A stretch of 64,000 nt of DNA from positions 3,279,501 through 3,343,500 of the forward strand of contig NZ_CP013021.1 of assembly GCF_001420915.1 (NCBI RefSeq). The letters are read 5' to 3'. This document shows positions 35,246 through 45,132 of this stretch, in pieces (the first letter of the stretch is position 1; the number at the start of each line of letters is the position of its first letter). This DNA is from Agarivorans gilvus (GTDB lineage: Bacteria; Pseudomonadota; Gammaproteobacteria; Enterobacterales; Celerinatantimonadaceae). The notes under the pieces were generated by a model. That model was given only the letters and a program-made list of their open reading frames with translations, searched no databases and was not told the origin of the DNA. The position numbers were made by a program, and so were the translations under genes.

Positions 35246-36142
35246 TTAGGTCATCGCTTGATGAATTTGTTGGCGAAACCAACTGTGGGCCGGATCGTGA
35301 TGATTACGATGGTGCCAAATTAGCGAATATTCAAAGGTTTCGCTATTAAAGGGCAGTTCAACAATGGCTAAGGGGCGTTGTTGTACCAATAACTGAGCAA
35401 TCTTCTTTGGCAAGGTCAGAATAAAACGTGTTTCACACAGCACTTGAATGGTGGCGTGATAGGACGAGGATTTAAATTGGATCTGACGCTGTAAACCTTG
35501 GCTGTGTAGGTAGTGGTCTATCTGTGAGTTTTTATCTGCCCCTGTTGTGACAATGGCGTGGGGATAGCGACAATAGTCTATGGCACTCGCCTGGCTGTTG
35601 ATTAAATACGGATGTTGTTGGTGCATCAAACATACCAGTTTGTCGGTGCCTAAAGCGCTGGCATGTAGCTCGGTACTGTCTTTGGGAGGCAAGGTCATGC
35701 CTAAATCTACTTCGCCACTATGCAGCAATCGATAAGTGGTGTGATCCCAGTTGCATAGCTCAATGTTTAGTTGAGGTGCTTGTTGGTAAATGTCGCCAAT
35801 CACCTTAGGCAGTAGGTGTTCACTCACGTAGTCGGAAGTAGCAATGGTAAAGGTGCGCTGACAAAGGCTGGGTTCAAAACTTTGTTGATGTAATAGACTT
35901 TCTACAGCATCCAATAATGGAGCAACTTGGGCTTTCAACTCTAGGCCTTTGGGGGTGGCTTGCAAGCTACCTTGAACTCTTACCAATAGCGGATCACCAA
36001 ATACTTCGCGCAATTTGGCTAGGTGTTTGCTCATGGCCGATTGGCTTAAATGCATTTTTTCAGCGGCCCGAGTAACGTTTTGCTCCTGCAATAAATAGTA
36101 GAGGGCGCTGAGTAGATTTAGGTTGATTTTTCCCAGTTGCAT
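35246..36142 (-). CDS. LysR-family transcriptional regulator
   Basis: The 298 residues start with the LysR winged HTH (LNLLSALYYLLQEQNVTRAA ... MHLSQSAMSKHLAKLREVFGDPLLVR) and continue with a periplasmic-binding-like effector domain (TFTIATSDYVSEHLLP). The proline-rich NodD/LeuO-like subgroup is suggested by DPLLVRVQGSLQATPKG. It stands alone between the CWC protein gene and a chemoreceptor, so targets cannot be guessed. Confidence 0.9.
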   Translation of the reverse strand: MQLGKINLNLLSALYYLLQEQNVTRAAEKMHLSQSAMSKHLAKLREVFGDPLLVRVQGSLQATPKGLELKAQVAPLLDAVESLLHQQSFEPSLCQRTFTIATSDYVSEHLLPKVIGDIYQQAPQLNIELCNWDHTTYRLLHSGEVDLGMTLPPKDSTELHASALGTDKLVCLMHQQHPYLINSQASAIDYCRYPHAIVTTGADKNSQIDHYLHSQGLQRQIQFKSSSYHATIQVLCETRFILTLPKKIAQLLVQQRPLAIVELPFNSETFEYSLIWHHRNHHDPAHSWFRQQIHQAMT

Positions 36143-36452
36143 AATGTGCTCGTGTGTAGACTTGTGCTTAGCTTACTTGGCTGTGAGCGCGCTGTATAGT
36201 TTGAATATCTCCGCTATTGATAAGTGTATGATTTAAATTTGCTTTATGGGCATTTATAACGTTTTCTCGTGGCCAAATGTAGATATTTCTTCATCTTGAT
36301 TCATCCGCTTTTGATAAGTTTCGCTTAGCTCTCGAAAGTGAATTTTGGTAATGGTAAAACAAAAAAAAGTAATCTTTTGCTAATTTGCTGTGCCGCTATG
36401 ATGAAATCGCTTACACAAGGTTTAATCAAGATGGACTTAAGGCGAAATAGCA
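36143..36452. other. Intergenic region between LysR and chemoreceptor genes
   Basis: About 310 AT-rich bases between divergent genes. I see no additional gene or clear RNA structure; promoters for both neighbours should be here. Confidence 0.4.
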
Positions 36453-38483
36453 ATGCTTTCATATAAAAAATTATCTATTACTCAATTGATATTCGGCACA
36501 TTTTCCTTGTTATGTTTGGTATTGCTGGTGATGGGGTTAGTGGCGTGGAAGCAAATGCAGAAAGCCGAAGCCACCATGGCCGATGTGACCGAGCAAGCTT
36601 TTCCTTTAATGGAGCACGCTAGCCAGCTATCGCGCAGTTTAACCGCGGTGGAGCGAGTACTCAATAATGCGATTCAAGAGCGCGATTTGCAGCGAGTTGA
36701 AACTTGGCTTGCCAGTTATCAGCAACGAGTACAGGAATATCAACAAACCGAAGCCGAAATGGCCACCTGGTTAAGCAATAATGGCGTAAAAAGCGAGCGT
36801 TTTTCGCTAGTTCAGCAACAAAACCAGTTGTTATTTCAGGATGCAGAAAAGCTTTTAGATCTGCATCAACTGGTTTTAGAAAGCGACAAGGTTTTAGCCG
36901 AGCGTACTGCAAGCTTTCAAGGTATTTCTTTGCGAATTAACCTGTTGTTGGGGCAGCTATTTGATGAAGACGACCCTAGCGTACTTCGGCTAATGTTAGA
37001 GGCAGTGGGTAACGATTTATCGACTATGCAGGTTGCCACGATTAACGTACTTAATTCTAGCGATCCCAATCAAGTCGCCGACGTGATTAAGAGTAATCGC
37101 GAAATGAAAGAGTATGTCAATGAAGACTTTAGTGAGTTTGCTCAAGCTAAGGAATTAGTGGGAGGCAAAAATAGCAATAAGGGCGAGCATGAGCTGGTGG
37201 CTCAGGTTCCATGGTTAGTTAATGAAGTCACCAGTGATGGGGGCTTATTGGGGGAATACCAGCGTCATTTAACAACTTTGCAGCAATTAATGGCACTGAA
37301 GGAAGCGATTACCGAGCAATTGCAAACAGTGAATAATAACCTGAATCAACTGACCCAAGAGAGTCAACAGTCCACGGGGCAGCAAATTACCCAAGCTTCG
37401 GCTAGCATTTTGACGATGATCAGCAGCGGTGCAGTGGTGATTCCTCTTAGTATTATTTTTTGTTTCGTGATGGGCTTGAGCATTCAACGTTTGATTAAGG
37501 CGCCACTGAAACAGCTTATCATTACGTTAAAACGTTTGGCTGAAGGTGATTTAAGCCAACCTTGCCAATATCAAAGTGGTAACGAATTTGGCATGTTGAG
37601 CAAACAACTTAATCAGGTTATTGCCCAGCAACGCAATACTGTGACTATGTTGCGTAATAAGAGCGAAACCTTGGGGCAAGCCTCGTCGGTTAATCGCCAG
37701 CACGGTAAAGACATTATGAAGCAGTTGGACGAACAGCGTAGTCAATGTATTACGGTATCGGCAGCGATGACAGAGATGGAACAGGCGATTCAAGATGTAG
37801 CCCGTCGCGCCGAATCGGCCGCTCAAGGCATGCGTGATATAAGCAATACCACTCAAGATGGTGTGCAGTTGGCAGAGCAAGCACTTGCGAATAACCAAAG
37901 TCTTTCCGCCAACATTGCCAGCTCTACCGAGCGAGTGAAAAGTGTGAGTGAAAGTAGCAAGGCGATCTTTAGCATATTAGAAGTGATTGACGGCATTACT
38001 CAGCAAACTAACTTGCTGGCGTTAAATGCAGCCATTGAAGCGGCGCGAGCCGGTGAGCAGGGACGTGGTTTTGCGGTAGTAGCGGACGAAGTTCGCCAGT
38101 TGGCTCAGCGTACTGCATCATCCACCACAGAAATTCAAAATATGATTGGTGGCTTGCAACAAGACACCGAACTGGCAGTGAATGAGATTGAGCAGTGTAA
38201 CCATAGCATGCAGTTGAACGCAGAAAATGTGCGCGCGATTAACCAGCAAATTGTTGAAATTAACCAGCACATCGAGCGCTTGTCTTTATTGAATGAAGAG
38301 ATCAGCGTGGCAACCAGTCAACAGCAGACCACCAGTGAAGATGTTTCTTGCAGTATGGAGACCATATCTACTGCGGCGCAGAATAACTTAGCGGTGGTGA
38401 CCGAGCTCAACCGATTAAGTGATGACTTAGAGTCGGTGGCTCAAGAGCAGGTTAACTTGGTTAACGGCTTTAAATTTGCCTAA
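36453..38483 (+). CDS. Methyl-accepting chemotaxis protein, membrane type
   Basis: The 676-residue receptor has an N-terminal helix (LIFGTFSLLCLVLLVMGLVAW), a long helical periplasmic sensor of about 300 residues, a second membrane helix (GAVVIPLSIIFCFVMGLSI, about residue 330), a HAMP domain and a full signalling domain with NLLALNAAIEAARAGEQGRG at the tip. The helical sensor resembles four-helix-bundle or HBM-type sensors. No CheR-tethering pentapeptide is seen at the C-terminus (ending NGFKFA). The ligand is unknown. Confidence 0.92.
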   Translation: MLSYKKLSITQLIFGTFSLLCLVLLVMGLVAWKQMQKAEATMADVTEQAFPLMEHASQLSRSLTAVERVLNNAIQERDLQRVETWLASYQQRVQEYQQTEAEMATWLSNNGVKSERFSLVQQQNQLLFQDAEKLLDLHQLVLESDKVLAERTASFQGISLRINLLLGQLFDEDDPSVLRLMLEAVGNDLSTMQVATINVLNSSDPNQVADVIKSNREMKEYVNEDFSEFAQAKELVGGKNSNKGEHELVAQVPWLVNEVTSDGGLLGEYQRHLTTLQQLMALKEAITEQLQTVNNNLNQLTQESQQSTGQQITQASASILTMISSGAVVIPLSIIFCFVMGLSIQRLIKAPLKQLIITLKRLAEGDLSQPCQYQSGNEFGMLSKQLNQVIAQQRNTVTMLRNKSETLGQASSVNRQHGKDIMKQLDEQRSQCITVSAAMTEMEQAIQDVARRAESAAQGMRDISNTTQDGVQLAEQALANNQSLSANIASSTERVKSVSESSKAIFSILEVIDGITQQTNLLALNAAIEAARAGEQGRGFAVVADEVRQLAQRTASSTTEIQNMIGGLQQDTELAVNEIEQCNHSMQLNAENVRAINQQIVEINQHIERLSLLNEEISVATSQQQTTSEDVSCSMETISTAAQNNLAVVTELNRLSDDLESVAQEQVNLVNGFKFA

Positions 38484-38509
38484 AGCCTTGGTTAAATCGT
38501 ACAACCATA

Positions 38510-38533
38510 CAACGCCACCCTAGGGTGGCGTTG
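38510..38533. terminator. Bidirectional terminator between chemoreceptor and dsbD
   Basis: CAACGCCACCCT and AGGGTGGCGTTG form a perfect 12-bp inverted repeat with no unpaired centre in DNA, located between two convergent genes. Confidence 0.8.
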
Positions 38534-38539
38534 TTGCTG

Positions 38540-40324
38540 TTATAAACCGTTAAGCAGTAAATGAGCGTTAAAGGCTTCGGCATTCATAAAGCCGGTAATC
38601 CGCGCTTGCTGCAGTTCTTCACCTTGCTGGTCAAATAGCAGTAAGGTGGGCAGCCCTAATACCTGATAATGACTAAGCAACTTAATCGCGGTAGCGTTTG
38701 TTTGGGTGACATCGGCTTGAATCAGTACCATTTGTTGTAACTTAGCGGCCACTTCAGGTGCCTGAAAGGTTTCTTTTTCAAAGGCCTTACAAGCGGTACA
38801 CCAATCTGCGTAGAAGTCGACTAAGGCGGGTTTCCCTTGGGCGGCAGCCAATGCCAATTGTTGTTGCATTTGCTCTAGGTTGGCGACTTGAATAAATTCT
38901 CCCTGAGCTTGCTGGGCCGGCGGATTTAACCACGGTAGCGCAGCCCAAGCCAAGCTTATAGCCATCACGGCAAGCAGTAGCAACTGGCGTAGCGTTTGCC
39001 ATGCGCTTAATTGGCTGAGGCGGTTTTGGTGATAGTAGTAGCCAGCGCTGCCTAGGATTAAGGCTAGCCAAAGCAGGCGAATTACCGACTCGGCCAAGAA
39101 GCGCTCTAGCATCACAATGGCGACGGCCAATAACATTATCCCGAAAAAGCTTTTTATATGCACCATCCACATGCCAGCCTTGGGTAAGAGTTTGCCACCA
39201 CTGGCACCTAGTATAAGTAAAGGAAGCCCCATGCCTAGACTGAGGCTGTATAAGGTTAGGCCGCCCAATGCTAGGTCGCCACTTTGCGCCACATAGATAA
39301 GCACCCCAGACAAGGGGGCTGCGGTGCAGGGCGAGGCCACTAGGCCGGAAATCATCCCCATAATGGCCGCACCAGAGACCGAGCCAGCTTGCTGGTTATT
39401 GCTCAAATTATTGAGTTTTTGCTGCAGGCTATTAGGGAGCTGTAGGTTATATAAGCCAAACATCGACAGGGCTAGGGCCACAAACAAGAGTGCTAAGCTG
39501 CCTAAAATTGCCGGATGCTGTAAGGCCGCCTGAAATTGTAAACCGGCACTAGCCACTACTAATCCCAAGGCGCTAAACGTCACTGCCATACCTTGCACAT
39601 AGGCTAGAGATAAAGCAAACGCGCGTTTTCCGCTAAGTTGTTGGCCTGCTCCTACGATAATACCGGTGAGGATCGGGTACATGGGAAACACGCAGGGAGT
39701 AAATGCTAAACCCAGCCCTAGGACAAAAAATAGTAGTATGTTTAGCCATAGTTGATTATTGGTTAGCCGTTCGGCCAATACCCACTGCTGACTGCTGGGA
39801 ATCGGCTGTTGCTGGGGCGCGAGTGTTGCTGGCTCTTCAGGCTCGGCGGCGGCTTGCTCTACTGTTGTACTAAGGTAGACCGGCTTTTGCTGAGGGGGAT
39901 AACACAAACCCGCCTTGGCGCAACCTTGATAGCTGACTTGAATATCACTGGCCTGTGTGAGTTGTTGCAGCGGCACGCTAAACGACACATCTTGAGGATA
40001 GATTTGCACTTCACCAAAATAAGGGTCGTTGTAGCCAATGCTTGGCGGTAAATATTGGGTTAGCTCCAGCTCTTGGCCATCAAGCTTGAGTTGCATCTGT
40101 GCTTGATACAAATAGTAATCGGCTGCCACCCGCCAACTCAAATGCAAAGCACCATCTTGTTCAAGGAAGTTGAATTCGAAAGCCTGATCGACGGGTAAGA
40201 ATTGCTCCGAATTGCTACTGGGTTGGTTGCTATTTAGTCCAGGCAATTGCTCCAATAGGTTGTTTGCAAATACCGACAGGCTCCAACTGAGCGCGAATAC
40301 TACAGTAAAAAATCGTTTAGCCAT
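38540..40324 (-). CDS. dsbD: Thiol:disulfide interchange protein DsbD
   Basis: Carries electrons from cytoplasmic thioredoxin to periplasmic DsbC, DsbG and CcmG. After a signal peptide the n-domain has the cysteine pair in YQGCAKAGLCYPP. The eight-helix membrane domain has FTPCVFPMYP and SPCTAAPLSG, and the c-domain has the thioredoxin-like DWCTACK. All six redox cysteines are present in 594 residues. Its start overlaps the end of cutA by 25 bases, the usual cutA-dsbD operon. Confidence 0.96.
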   Translation of the reverse strand: MAKRFFTVVFALSWSLSVFANNLLEQLPGLNSNQPSSNSEQFLPVDQAFEFNFLEQDGALHLSWRVAADYYLYQAQMQLKLDGQELELTQYLPPSIGYNDPYFGEVQIYPQDVSFSVPLQQLTQASDIQVSYQGCAKAGLCYPPQQKPVYLSTTVEQAAAEPEEPATLAPQQQPIPSSQQWVLAERLTNNQLWLNILLFFVLGLGLAFTPCVFPMYPILTGIIVGAGQQLSGKRAFALSLAYVQGMAVTFSALGLVVASAGLQFQAALQHPAILGSLALLFVALALSMFGLYNLQLPNSLQQKLNNLSNNQQAGSVSGAAIMGMISGLVASPCTAAPLSGVLIYVAQSGDLALGGLTLYSLSLGMGLPLLILGASGGKLLPKAGMWMVHIKSFFGIMLLAVAIVMLERFLAESVIRLLWLALILGSAGYYYHQNRLSQLSAWQTLRQLLLLAVMAISLAWAALPWLNPPAQQAQGEFIQVANLEQMQQQLALAAAQGKPALVDFYADWCTACKAFEKETFQAPEVAAKLQQMVLIQADVTQTNATAIKLLSHYQVLGLPTLLLFDQQGEELQQARITGFMNAEAFNAHLLLNGL

Positions 40325-40620
40325 TTCAGGTAGTCACTCGCTCCTTGTTCTATAGGTAGTGCGATAAATTCAGGGCAGTCATATGGGTGCTGCTGCTTAA
40401 AATCACATTGTAAAGCATGTAAATTGCGCAAATTGGTTTTAATTTGCAACTGTACCTCGTTGCAGGACTCTATTTTTCCTTGCCAACAATAGATAGACCT
40501 GAGCTGCGGCAAAATACTAACACAGGCCGCCAGTTTTTTAATCACTACTTGTTGGGCAAACTGTTCGGCAGAATCTAAATCACTAAAGGTGGTGAGGACT
40601 AAATAACAGGCGTTTTGCAT
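40300..40620 (-). CDS. cutA: Divalent-cation tolerance protein CutA
   Basis: The 106-residue protein has the CutA1 fold features: LVLTTFSDLDSAEQFAQQVV, KLAACVSILPQLRSIYCWQGKIE and the C-terminal HPYDCPEFIALPIEQG. It forms a stable trimer and is linked to copper tolerance, though the mechanism remains debated. It is the first gene of an operon with dsbD, with a GGAGA ribosome site. Confidence 0.95.
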   Translation of the reverse strand: MQNACYLVLTTFSDLDSAEQFAQQVVIKKLAACVSILPQLRSIYCWQGKIESCNEVQLQIKTNLRNLHALQCDFKQQHPYDCPEFIALPIEQGASDYLKWLNDFLL

Positions 40621-40798
40621 GAGTATCTCCTTATTACTGCGGCTAGAGTTCAGTGTAGAAAGTCTGGCTAAAACTGCGAGCCAAAAGCTTTTTACCTATA
40701 TTGACTAAGCCCTTTAAATTTGCACCCTGTGCCCCCATCTTTTAGGCTTAAGCGAGAAGCTGTACAGTTGCTTCTTCACGACCAAGAGGAACTACGCC

Positions 40799-41281
40799 TT
40801 GTTTTTATATATATTTTTGTTGTTTGCAGGCCTGTCGTACGCCGAGATCTATGTGTTGATCCAAGTTGGCAGCCAAGTCGGCGCACTAAGCGCGATTGCC
40901 CTAACGATTCTGACCGCATTAGTTGGCGCATCTTTAGTGCGCAGCCAGGGCTTGCAAACGGCCTTTGAAGCTCGCTCGGCAATGGAGCGGGGAGAAACAC
41001 CGGCGCAGCAAATGATTGAAGGATTAATGCTAGTGGTGGCAGGAGCCATGCTGGTAATGCCGGGCTTTATTACCGACTTTTTCGGATTACTGATCTTACT
41101 GCCACCACTACGCGCCTTGCTGGCCGCAAAAGTGCTTAAGTCGCAGGCTTTAAAAATGCAATCGGTACGTTTTCAAACCCGTGGCCAAGGGCAAGTAAAA
41201 GATGCCAATCCGCCTAAACATGATGATGATACTCAGTCGGGTAAAACCATAGAAGGTGAGTTTGAAAGGAAAGATGATTAA
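40799..41281 (+). CDS. fxsA: FxsA family membrane protein, TTG start
   Basis: The 160-residue protein has the FxsA pattern: N-terminal helices with LSYAEIYVLIQVGSQVGAL, the central TILTALVGASLVRSQG and the helix MLVMPGFITDFFGLLILLPP, then a charged C-terminal tail. In E. coli overproduced FxsA relieves exclusion of phage T7 by the F plasmid; its normal role is unclear. A TTG at 40799 following AAGAGGA is the best start because the frame has no suitable ATG there. It lies upstream of groES, a conserved neighbourhood. Confidence 0.92.
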   Translation: MFLYIFLLFAGLSYAEIYVLIQVGSQVGALSAIALTILTALVGASLVRSQGLQTAFEARSAMERGETPAQQMIEGLMLVVAGAMLVMPGFITDFFGLLILLPPLRALLAAKVLKSQALKMQSVRFQTRGQGQVKDANPPKHDDDTQSGKTIEGEFERKDD

Positions 41282-41283
41282 AA

Positions 41284-41312
41284 AAGAAGGGCGTTTCGCC
41301 CTTCTTTTTTTC
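41284..41312 (+). terminator. Terminator after fxsA
   Basis: AAGAAGGGCG and CGCCCTTCTT form a strong stem ending in a long T run, three bases after the fxsA stop. Confidence 0.92.
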
Positions 41313-41325
41313 TTGGTATACGAGC

Positions 41326-41508
41326 TTAGTGCTTGTTAGTCACCACACGAGGATTAGACCCCAAGGTGGTGGATAAGAAAAGATCAAACTCTTCAGAATG
41401 AAGGTGTGCCTCTGCTTCTTCTACGCTGCCATTAAAAGGTAGGTAGACAGTTTTTTCTTTGCTTAAAAGACCGCTCAAACGCTCAAATGCAATATAAATT
41501 TGTTGCAT
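41326..41508 (-). CDS. Small protein of unknown function opposite fxsA-groES
   Basis: A 60-residue acidic-middle protein (RLSGLLSKEKTVYLPFNGSVEEAEAHLHSEEF) with an ATG preceded by GGGAGA at good spacing. It has no membrane helix or cysteine. It is convergent with fxsA (sharing its terminator region) and divergent from groES. The ribosome site and normal codon use argue that it is real; no family is recognised. Confidence 0.6.
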   Translation of the reverse strand: MQQIYIAFERLSGLLSKEKTVYLPFNGSVEEAEAHLHSEEFDLFLSTTLGSNPRVVTNKH

Positions 41509-41728
41509 GGTTTAATTCTCCCACTGTAACGCTAGACTGGCGCAGCTACTTGTTGCTTATATGTTGCAAGTTTGTTGCTATCTTCATCTAGTACGACCAG
41601 TGTTTGTGATCCTGCTCAAAATTTTGTCGCGTTTCAAGTGTTTTTTGTAAAATTTGCTACTGAAAATGTTTTCAAGTTGATGTGGGTGAAATTTTTGAGA
41701 CAAAAAACCAAAAAAAAATGCCATTTAG

Positions 41729-41760
41729 CCCTTGTGTGAAGATTTAACGCCCCCATCTTA
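41729..41760 (+). promoter_or_regulatory. Heat-shock (sigma-32) promoter of groESL
   Basis: CCCTTGTGT (-35 region, 41729-41737) and CCCCATCTTA (-10 region, 41751-41760) with 13 bases between match the sigma-32 consensus closely, about 80 bases upstream of groES. Confidence 0.85.
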
Positions 41761-41840
41761 TTTTCAACATTAAAGCTTTGTAGCCCTTGGCTACATATTT
41801 TCAGACAAAACACGATTGTTTTATTTAAGGAGAGATAGCA

Positions 41841-42131
41841 ATGAACATCCGTCCGTTGCATGACCGCGTTATCATCAAACGTAAAGACCAAGAAAGCAAA
41901 TCAGCTGGTGGCATCGTGCTAACTGGCTCAGCTGCTGAAAAATCGACTCGTGGCGAAGTGCTAGCCGTAGGTAAAGGTCGTCTACTTGACAATGGTGAAG
42001 TCCAAGCCCTAGACGTGAAAGTAGGTGACACCGTTGTATTCAACGAAGGTTACGGCGTTAAAACTGAAAAAGTTGATGGCGAAGAAGTACTGATTATGTC
42101 TGAGTCAGACATTCTCGCGATTGTAGAATAA
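41841..42131 (+). CDS. groES: Co-chaperonin GroES
   Basis: The 96-residue protein is the seven-subunit lid of the GroEL cage. It begins MNIRPLHDRVIIKRK, has the mobile loop around SAGGIVLTGSAAEKS that contacts GroEL and the LAVGKGR segment. A strong AAGGAG site precedes the ATG. It is co-transcribed with groEL, which follows after 51 bases, from the sigma-32 promoter upstream. Confidence 0.98.
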   Translation: MNIRPLHDRVIIKRKDQESKSAGGIVLTGSAAEKSTRGEVLAVGKGRLLDNGEVQALDVKVGDTVVFNEGYGVKTEKVDGEEVLIMSESDILAIVE

Positions 42132-42182
42132 TCTCCCTTTTTTCTCGTTAAGAAAAAGCTGAACAAATTTAGGAAATAAATC

Positions 42183-43835
42183 ATGGCAGCAAAAGACGTA
42201 TTATTTGGAAATGATTCACGCAGCAAAATGCTTGCTGGTGTAAACGTATTAGCAGATGCAGTTAAAGTAACTTTAGGCCCTAAAGGTCGTAACGTTGTAT
42301 TAGACAAATCATTTGGTGCACCTACCATCACTAAAGATGGTGTTTCTGTAGCGAAAGAAATCGAACTTGAAGACAAGTTCGAAAACATGGGCGCTCAAAT
42401 GGTGAAAGAAGTAGCTTCTCAAGCCAACGACGCTGCAGGTGACGGTACTACTACTGCCACTGTACTTGCTCAAGCCATTGTAAACGAAGGCCTTAAAGCA
42501 GTTGCTGCAGGCATGAATCCAATGGATCTAAAACGCGGTATCGACAAAGCGGTTGTGGCTGCAGTAGAAGAGCTAAAAGGTTTATCTGCTCCTTGTGCCG
42601 ACACTAAAGCGATTGCTCAAGTAGGTACAATTTCAGCCAATGCTGATGCCACTGTGGGCAACATCATCGCTGAAGCTATGGAAAAAGTAGGTAAAGAAGG
42701 CGTTATTACCGTTGAAGAAGGCCAAGCGCTAACTGACGAGCTAGACGTAGTTGAAGGCATGCAGTTTGACCGCGGTTACCTATCTCCTTACTTCATTAAT
42801 AACCAAGAGAATGGCACGGTTGAATTAGACAATCCTTTCATCCTTTTGGCTGACAAAAAAATCTCTAACATTCGCGAATTGCTACCTTTACTAGAAGCAC
42901 TAGCTAAAGCGGGTAAACCATTATTGATTATTGCTGAAGACGTTGAAGGCGAAGCCCTAGCAACATTAGTAGTAAACAACATGCGCGGTATTGTTAAAGT
43001 GTCTGCGGTTAAAGCGCCTGGTTTTGGTGACCGTCGTAAAGCGATGTTGCAAGACATTGCTATTTTGACCAACGGTACTGTTATTTCTGAAGAAGTAGGT
43101 TTAGAGCTAGAAAAAGCCACTCTAGAAGATCTAGGTAGCGCTAAGCGTGTTGTTATCTCTAAAGACAATACCACCATCATTGATGGCGTAGGTGAAGAAG
43201 CGGCAATTCAAGGTCGTGTTAGCCAAATCCGTCAACAAATCGAAGAAACTTCTTCTGATTATGACAAAGAAAAACTTCAAGAGCGCGTGGCTAAATTAGC
43301 TGGCGGTGTAGCGGTAATTAAAGTGGGTGCTGCTACTGAAGTTGAAATGAAAGAGAAAAAAGACCGCGTAGAAGATGCGCTACATGCAACTCGCGCCGCT
43401 GTTGAAGAAGGCGTAGTGGCCGGTGGTGGTGTTGCTCTAGTTCGCGCCGCGGCCAAAGTTGCTGAGCTAACCGGTGACAACGAAGATCAAAACGTAGGTA
43501 TTCGCCTAGCTCTTCGCGCCATGGAAGCACCACTTCGCCAAATCGTAACTAACGCAGGTGATGAAGCCTCTGTTGTTGCTAACAAAGTGAAAGAAGGCGA
43601 AGGCAACTTCGGTTACAACGCTGGTACCGGTGTTTACGGTGATATGCTAGAGATGGGTATTCTTGACCCAACTAAAGTAACTCGTTCAGCCCTACAATTT
43701 GCTGGTTCTGTTGCCGGTCTAATGATTACTACCGAGTGTATGATCACAGACAAGCCAGAAGATAGCGCTGGTGCCCCTGATATGGGTGGCATGGGCGGAA
43801 TGGGTGGCATGGGCGGTATGGGCGGCATGATGTAA
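42183..43835 (+). CDS. groEL: Chaperonin GroEL
   Basis: The 550-residue ATPase forms the double-ring folding chamber. It starts AAKDVLFGNDSRSKM, carries the ATP-binding VTLGPKGRNVVLDKSFGAP and AGDGTTTATVLA with the catalytic aspartate, and ends in the typical repeated GGM tail. Length and sequence are fully standard. Confidence 0.99.
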   Translation: MAAKDVLFGNDSRSKMLAGVNVLADAVKVTLGPKGRNVVLDKSFGAPTITKDGVSVAKEIELEDKFENMGAQMVKEVASQANDAAGDGTTTATVLAQAIVNEGLKAVAAGMNPMDLKRGIDKAVVAAVEELKGLSAPCADTKAIAQVGTISANADATVGNIIAEAMEKVGKEGVITVEEGQALTDELDVVEGMQFDRGYLSPYFINNQENGTVELDNPFILLADKKISNIRELLPLLEALAKAGKPLLIIAEDVEGEALATLVVNNMRGIVKVSAVKAPGFGDRRKAMLQDIAILTNGTVISEEVGLELEKATLEDLGSAKRVVISKDNTTIIDGVGEEAAIQGRVSQIRQQIEETSSDYDKEKLQERVAKLAGGVAVIKVGAATEVEMKEKKDRVEDALHATRAAVEEGVVAGGGVALVRAAAKVAELTGDNEDQNVGIRLALRAMEAPLRQIVTNAGDEASVVANKVKEGEGNFGYNAGTGVYGDMLEMGILDPTKVTRSALQFAGSVAGLMITTECMITDKPEDSAGAPDMGGMGGMGGMGGMGGMM

Positions 43836-43876
43836 GCCTCGCTCCTGCGATTCATAGAAACTCATACAGTTTCAAT

Positions 43877-43908
43877 AAACCCGCAAAGCTTAGCTTTGCG
43901 GGTTTTTT
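43877..43908 (+). terminator. Terminator of groESL
   Basis: AACCCGCAAAG and CTTTGCGGGTT with a five-base loop and seven T form a textbook terminator 42 bases past the groEL stop. Confidence 0.93.
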
Positions 43909-43972
43909 TGTCGCTAAATTTTATATTGTTAGTACGGCATGGCCAGTTGAGCGTTTAGAATGAGAGGCTTAG

Positions 43973-44817
43973 TTAAAACGCGTATGAGAGTTTTAACATA
44001 GGTCCCCAGAAGCGATACACCACATCCAGTTCTGTGTGCTCTGTTTGGTAGTCTACGCCAATTTGGTAATAGCTGAATGAGCCGGTAAGTTTGAGTTGAT
44101 CTATGAGTCTGTATTTGGCGCCAATTTCAAGTTCGGCCATCCAGCCGGTGATGTCATTTACTTTTAAATAGAAAGCATGGGCGTGGCTTTTTAGGGACAA
44201 GCGGTCGGTGAGCTGATGACTAACCTCTAAACCTACATTGGGGAGTGGCGCGGTTACCGCACTAAATACGCTTTCATTTGCGTAAGGTGGCTGTTCGGAT
44301 GCTTCTATGGCTATTTCTCCAGCAAAACCTAAACCGAGTTTGGTGATATGAAAGCCAGCAAGAAAGTAGGCGTCGAATGAGCTGGAGTGATAAAAACGAT
44401 AACCGTAACCCACTCTTACTATGTCAACATCTAAGCGAGTCTCTAGGCTAGCTCCGGCTTGAAGTTGGTAAGTTTGGCCGTCTATTTTTAGTGAAAAAGG
44501 TTGGCTTAAGGCTTGTTGAAGACCGTCGCGATGTAAACGCCGCCAATCGGTGTAAATCAGGTGCTTAGGTTTTACGTGGTATTCAAGATTAATATAGGGC
44601 AGCGTTTGGTTGGCTGGAAGGTTTAACTCTGATTCGAAATTTAAATCGAATTTATGGTTGCCATAGTTTTCATAAACGCTGATGTCGGTCGAAGTATCGG
44701 AAAAGAAAGCCCCACCTCTATTTCCCACTGCTGTGCTGACAGTTGCGGGCAACTGAACAGCCACAAACTGGCTAAAGCGAAGCTATTGACTACGCTTCGA
44801 GACAATACCCATCCCAT
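43973..44817 (-). pseudogene. Outer-membrane beta-barrel protein with a one-base frameshift
   Basis: A signal peptide starts at the ATG at 44817 (MGWVLSRSVVNSFALASLW ... LSAQ) with AAGGAAA upstream. At 44711-44714 four G on the coding strand put WEIEVG into the wrong frame. With one extra G it continues as AFFSDTSTDISVYENYG and then about 240 residues of alternating beta strands to the C-terminal LKLSYAF, whose final Phe is a typical barrel-assembly signal. The family is not identified. Mutation or homopolymer error are both possible. Confidence 0.78.
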
Positions 44818-45132
44818 GAGCTTTCCTTGATTCAACGGATACTTAGTATGCTAGTAGTTATGCTTATTGCTGCCAAGATAAAGTTAAATAGAGGGGGCGC
44901 GACACTGAACAGCGATGGCGACTTGGCTGATTATTTTTGAGCCCATGCTGGTGCCCTTATTCTTATGCGCTGTTCTGATATGGCTTGTGAATAGCATTTT
45001 CTAGACGGGGTGAATTGGAATATTCTTTTTTATTTGAAAAAGTTAACCCATACTCTGTAGTAAGGCATGTTACGGTTTTGTTGCTTAGCTGCGGGTCGAA
45101 CGGGAGCGGTTTTACTATCTAGGAGGGACGCG
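44818..45132. other. Intergenic region, no gene seen
   Basis: About 315 bases between divergent genes. I found no convincing RNA gene or repeat; it should hold the promoters of the barrel gene and of the molybdopterin-fold gene. Confidence 0.4.
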
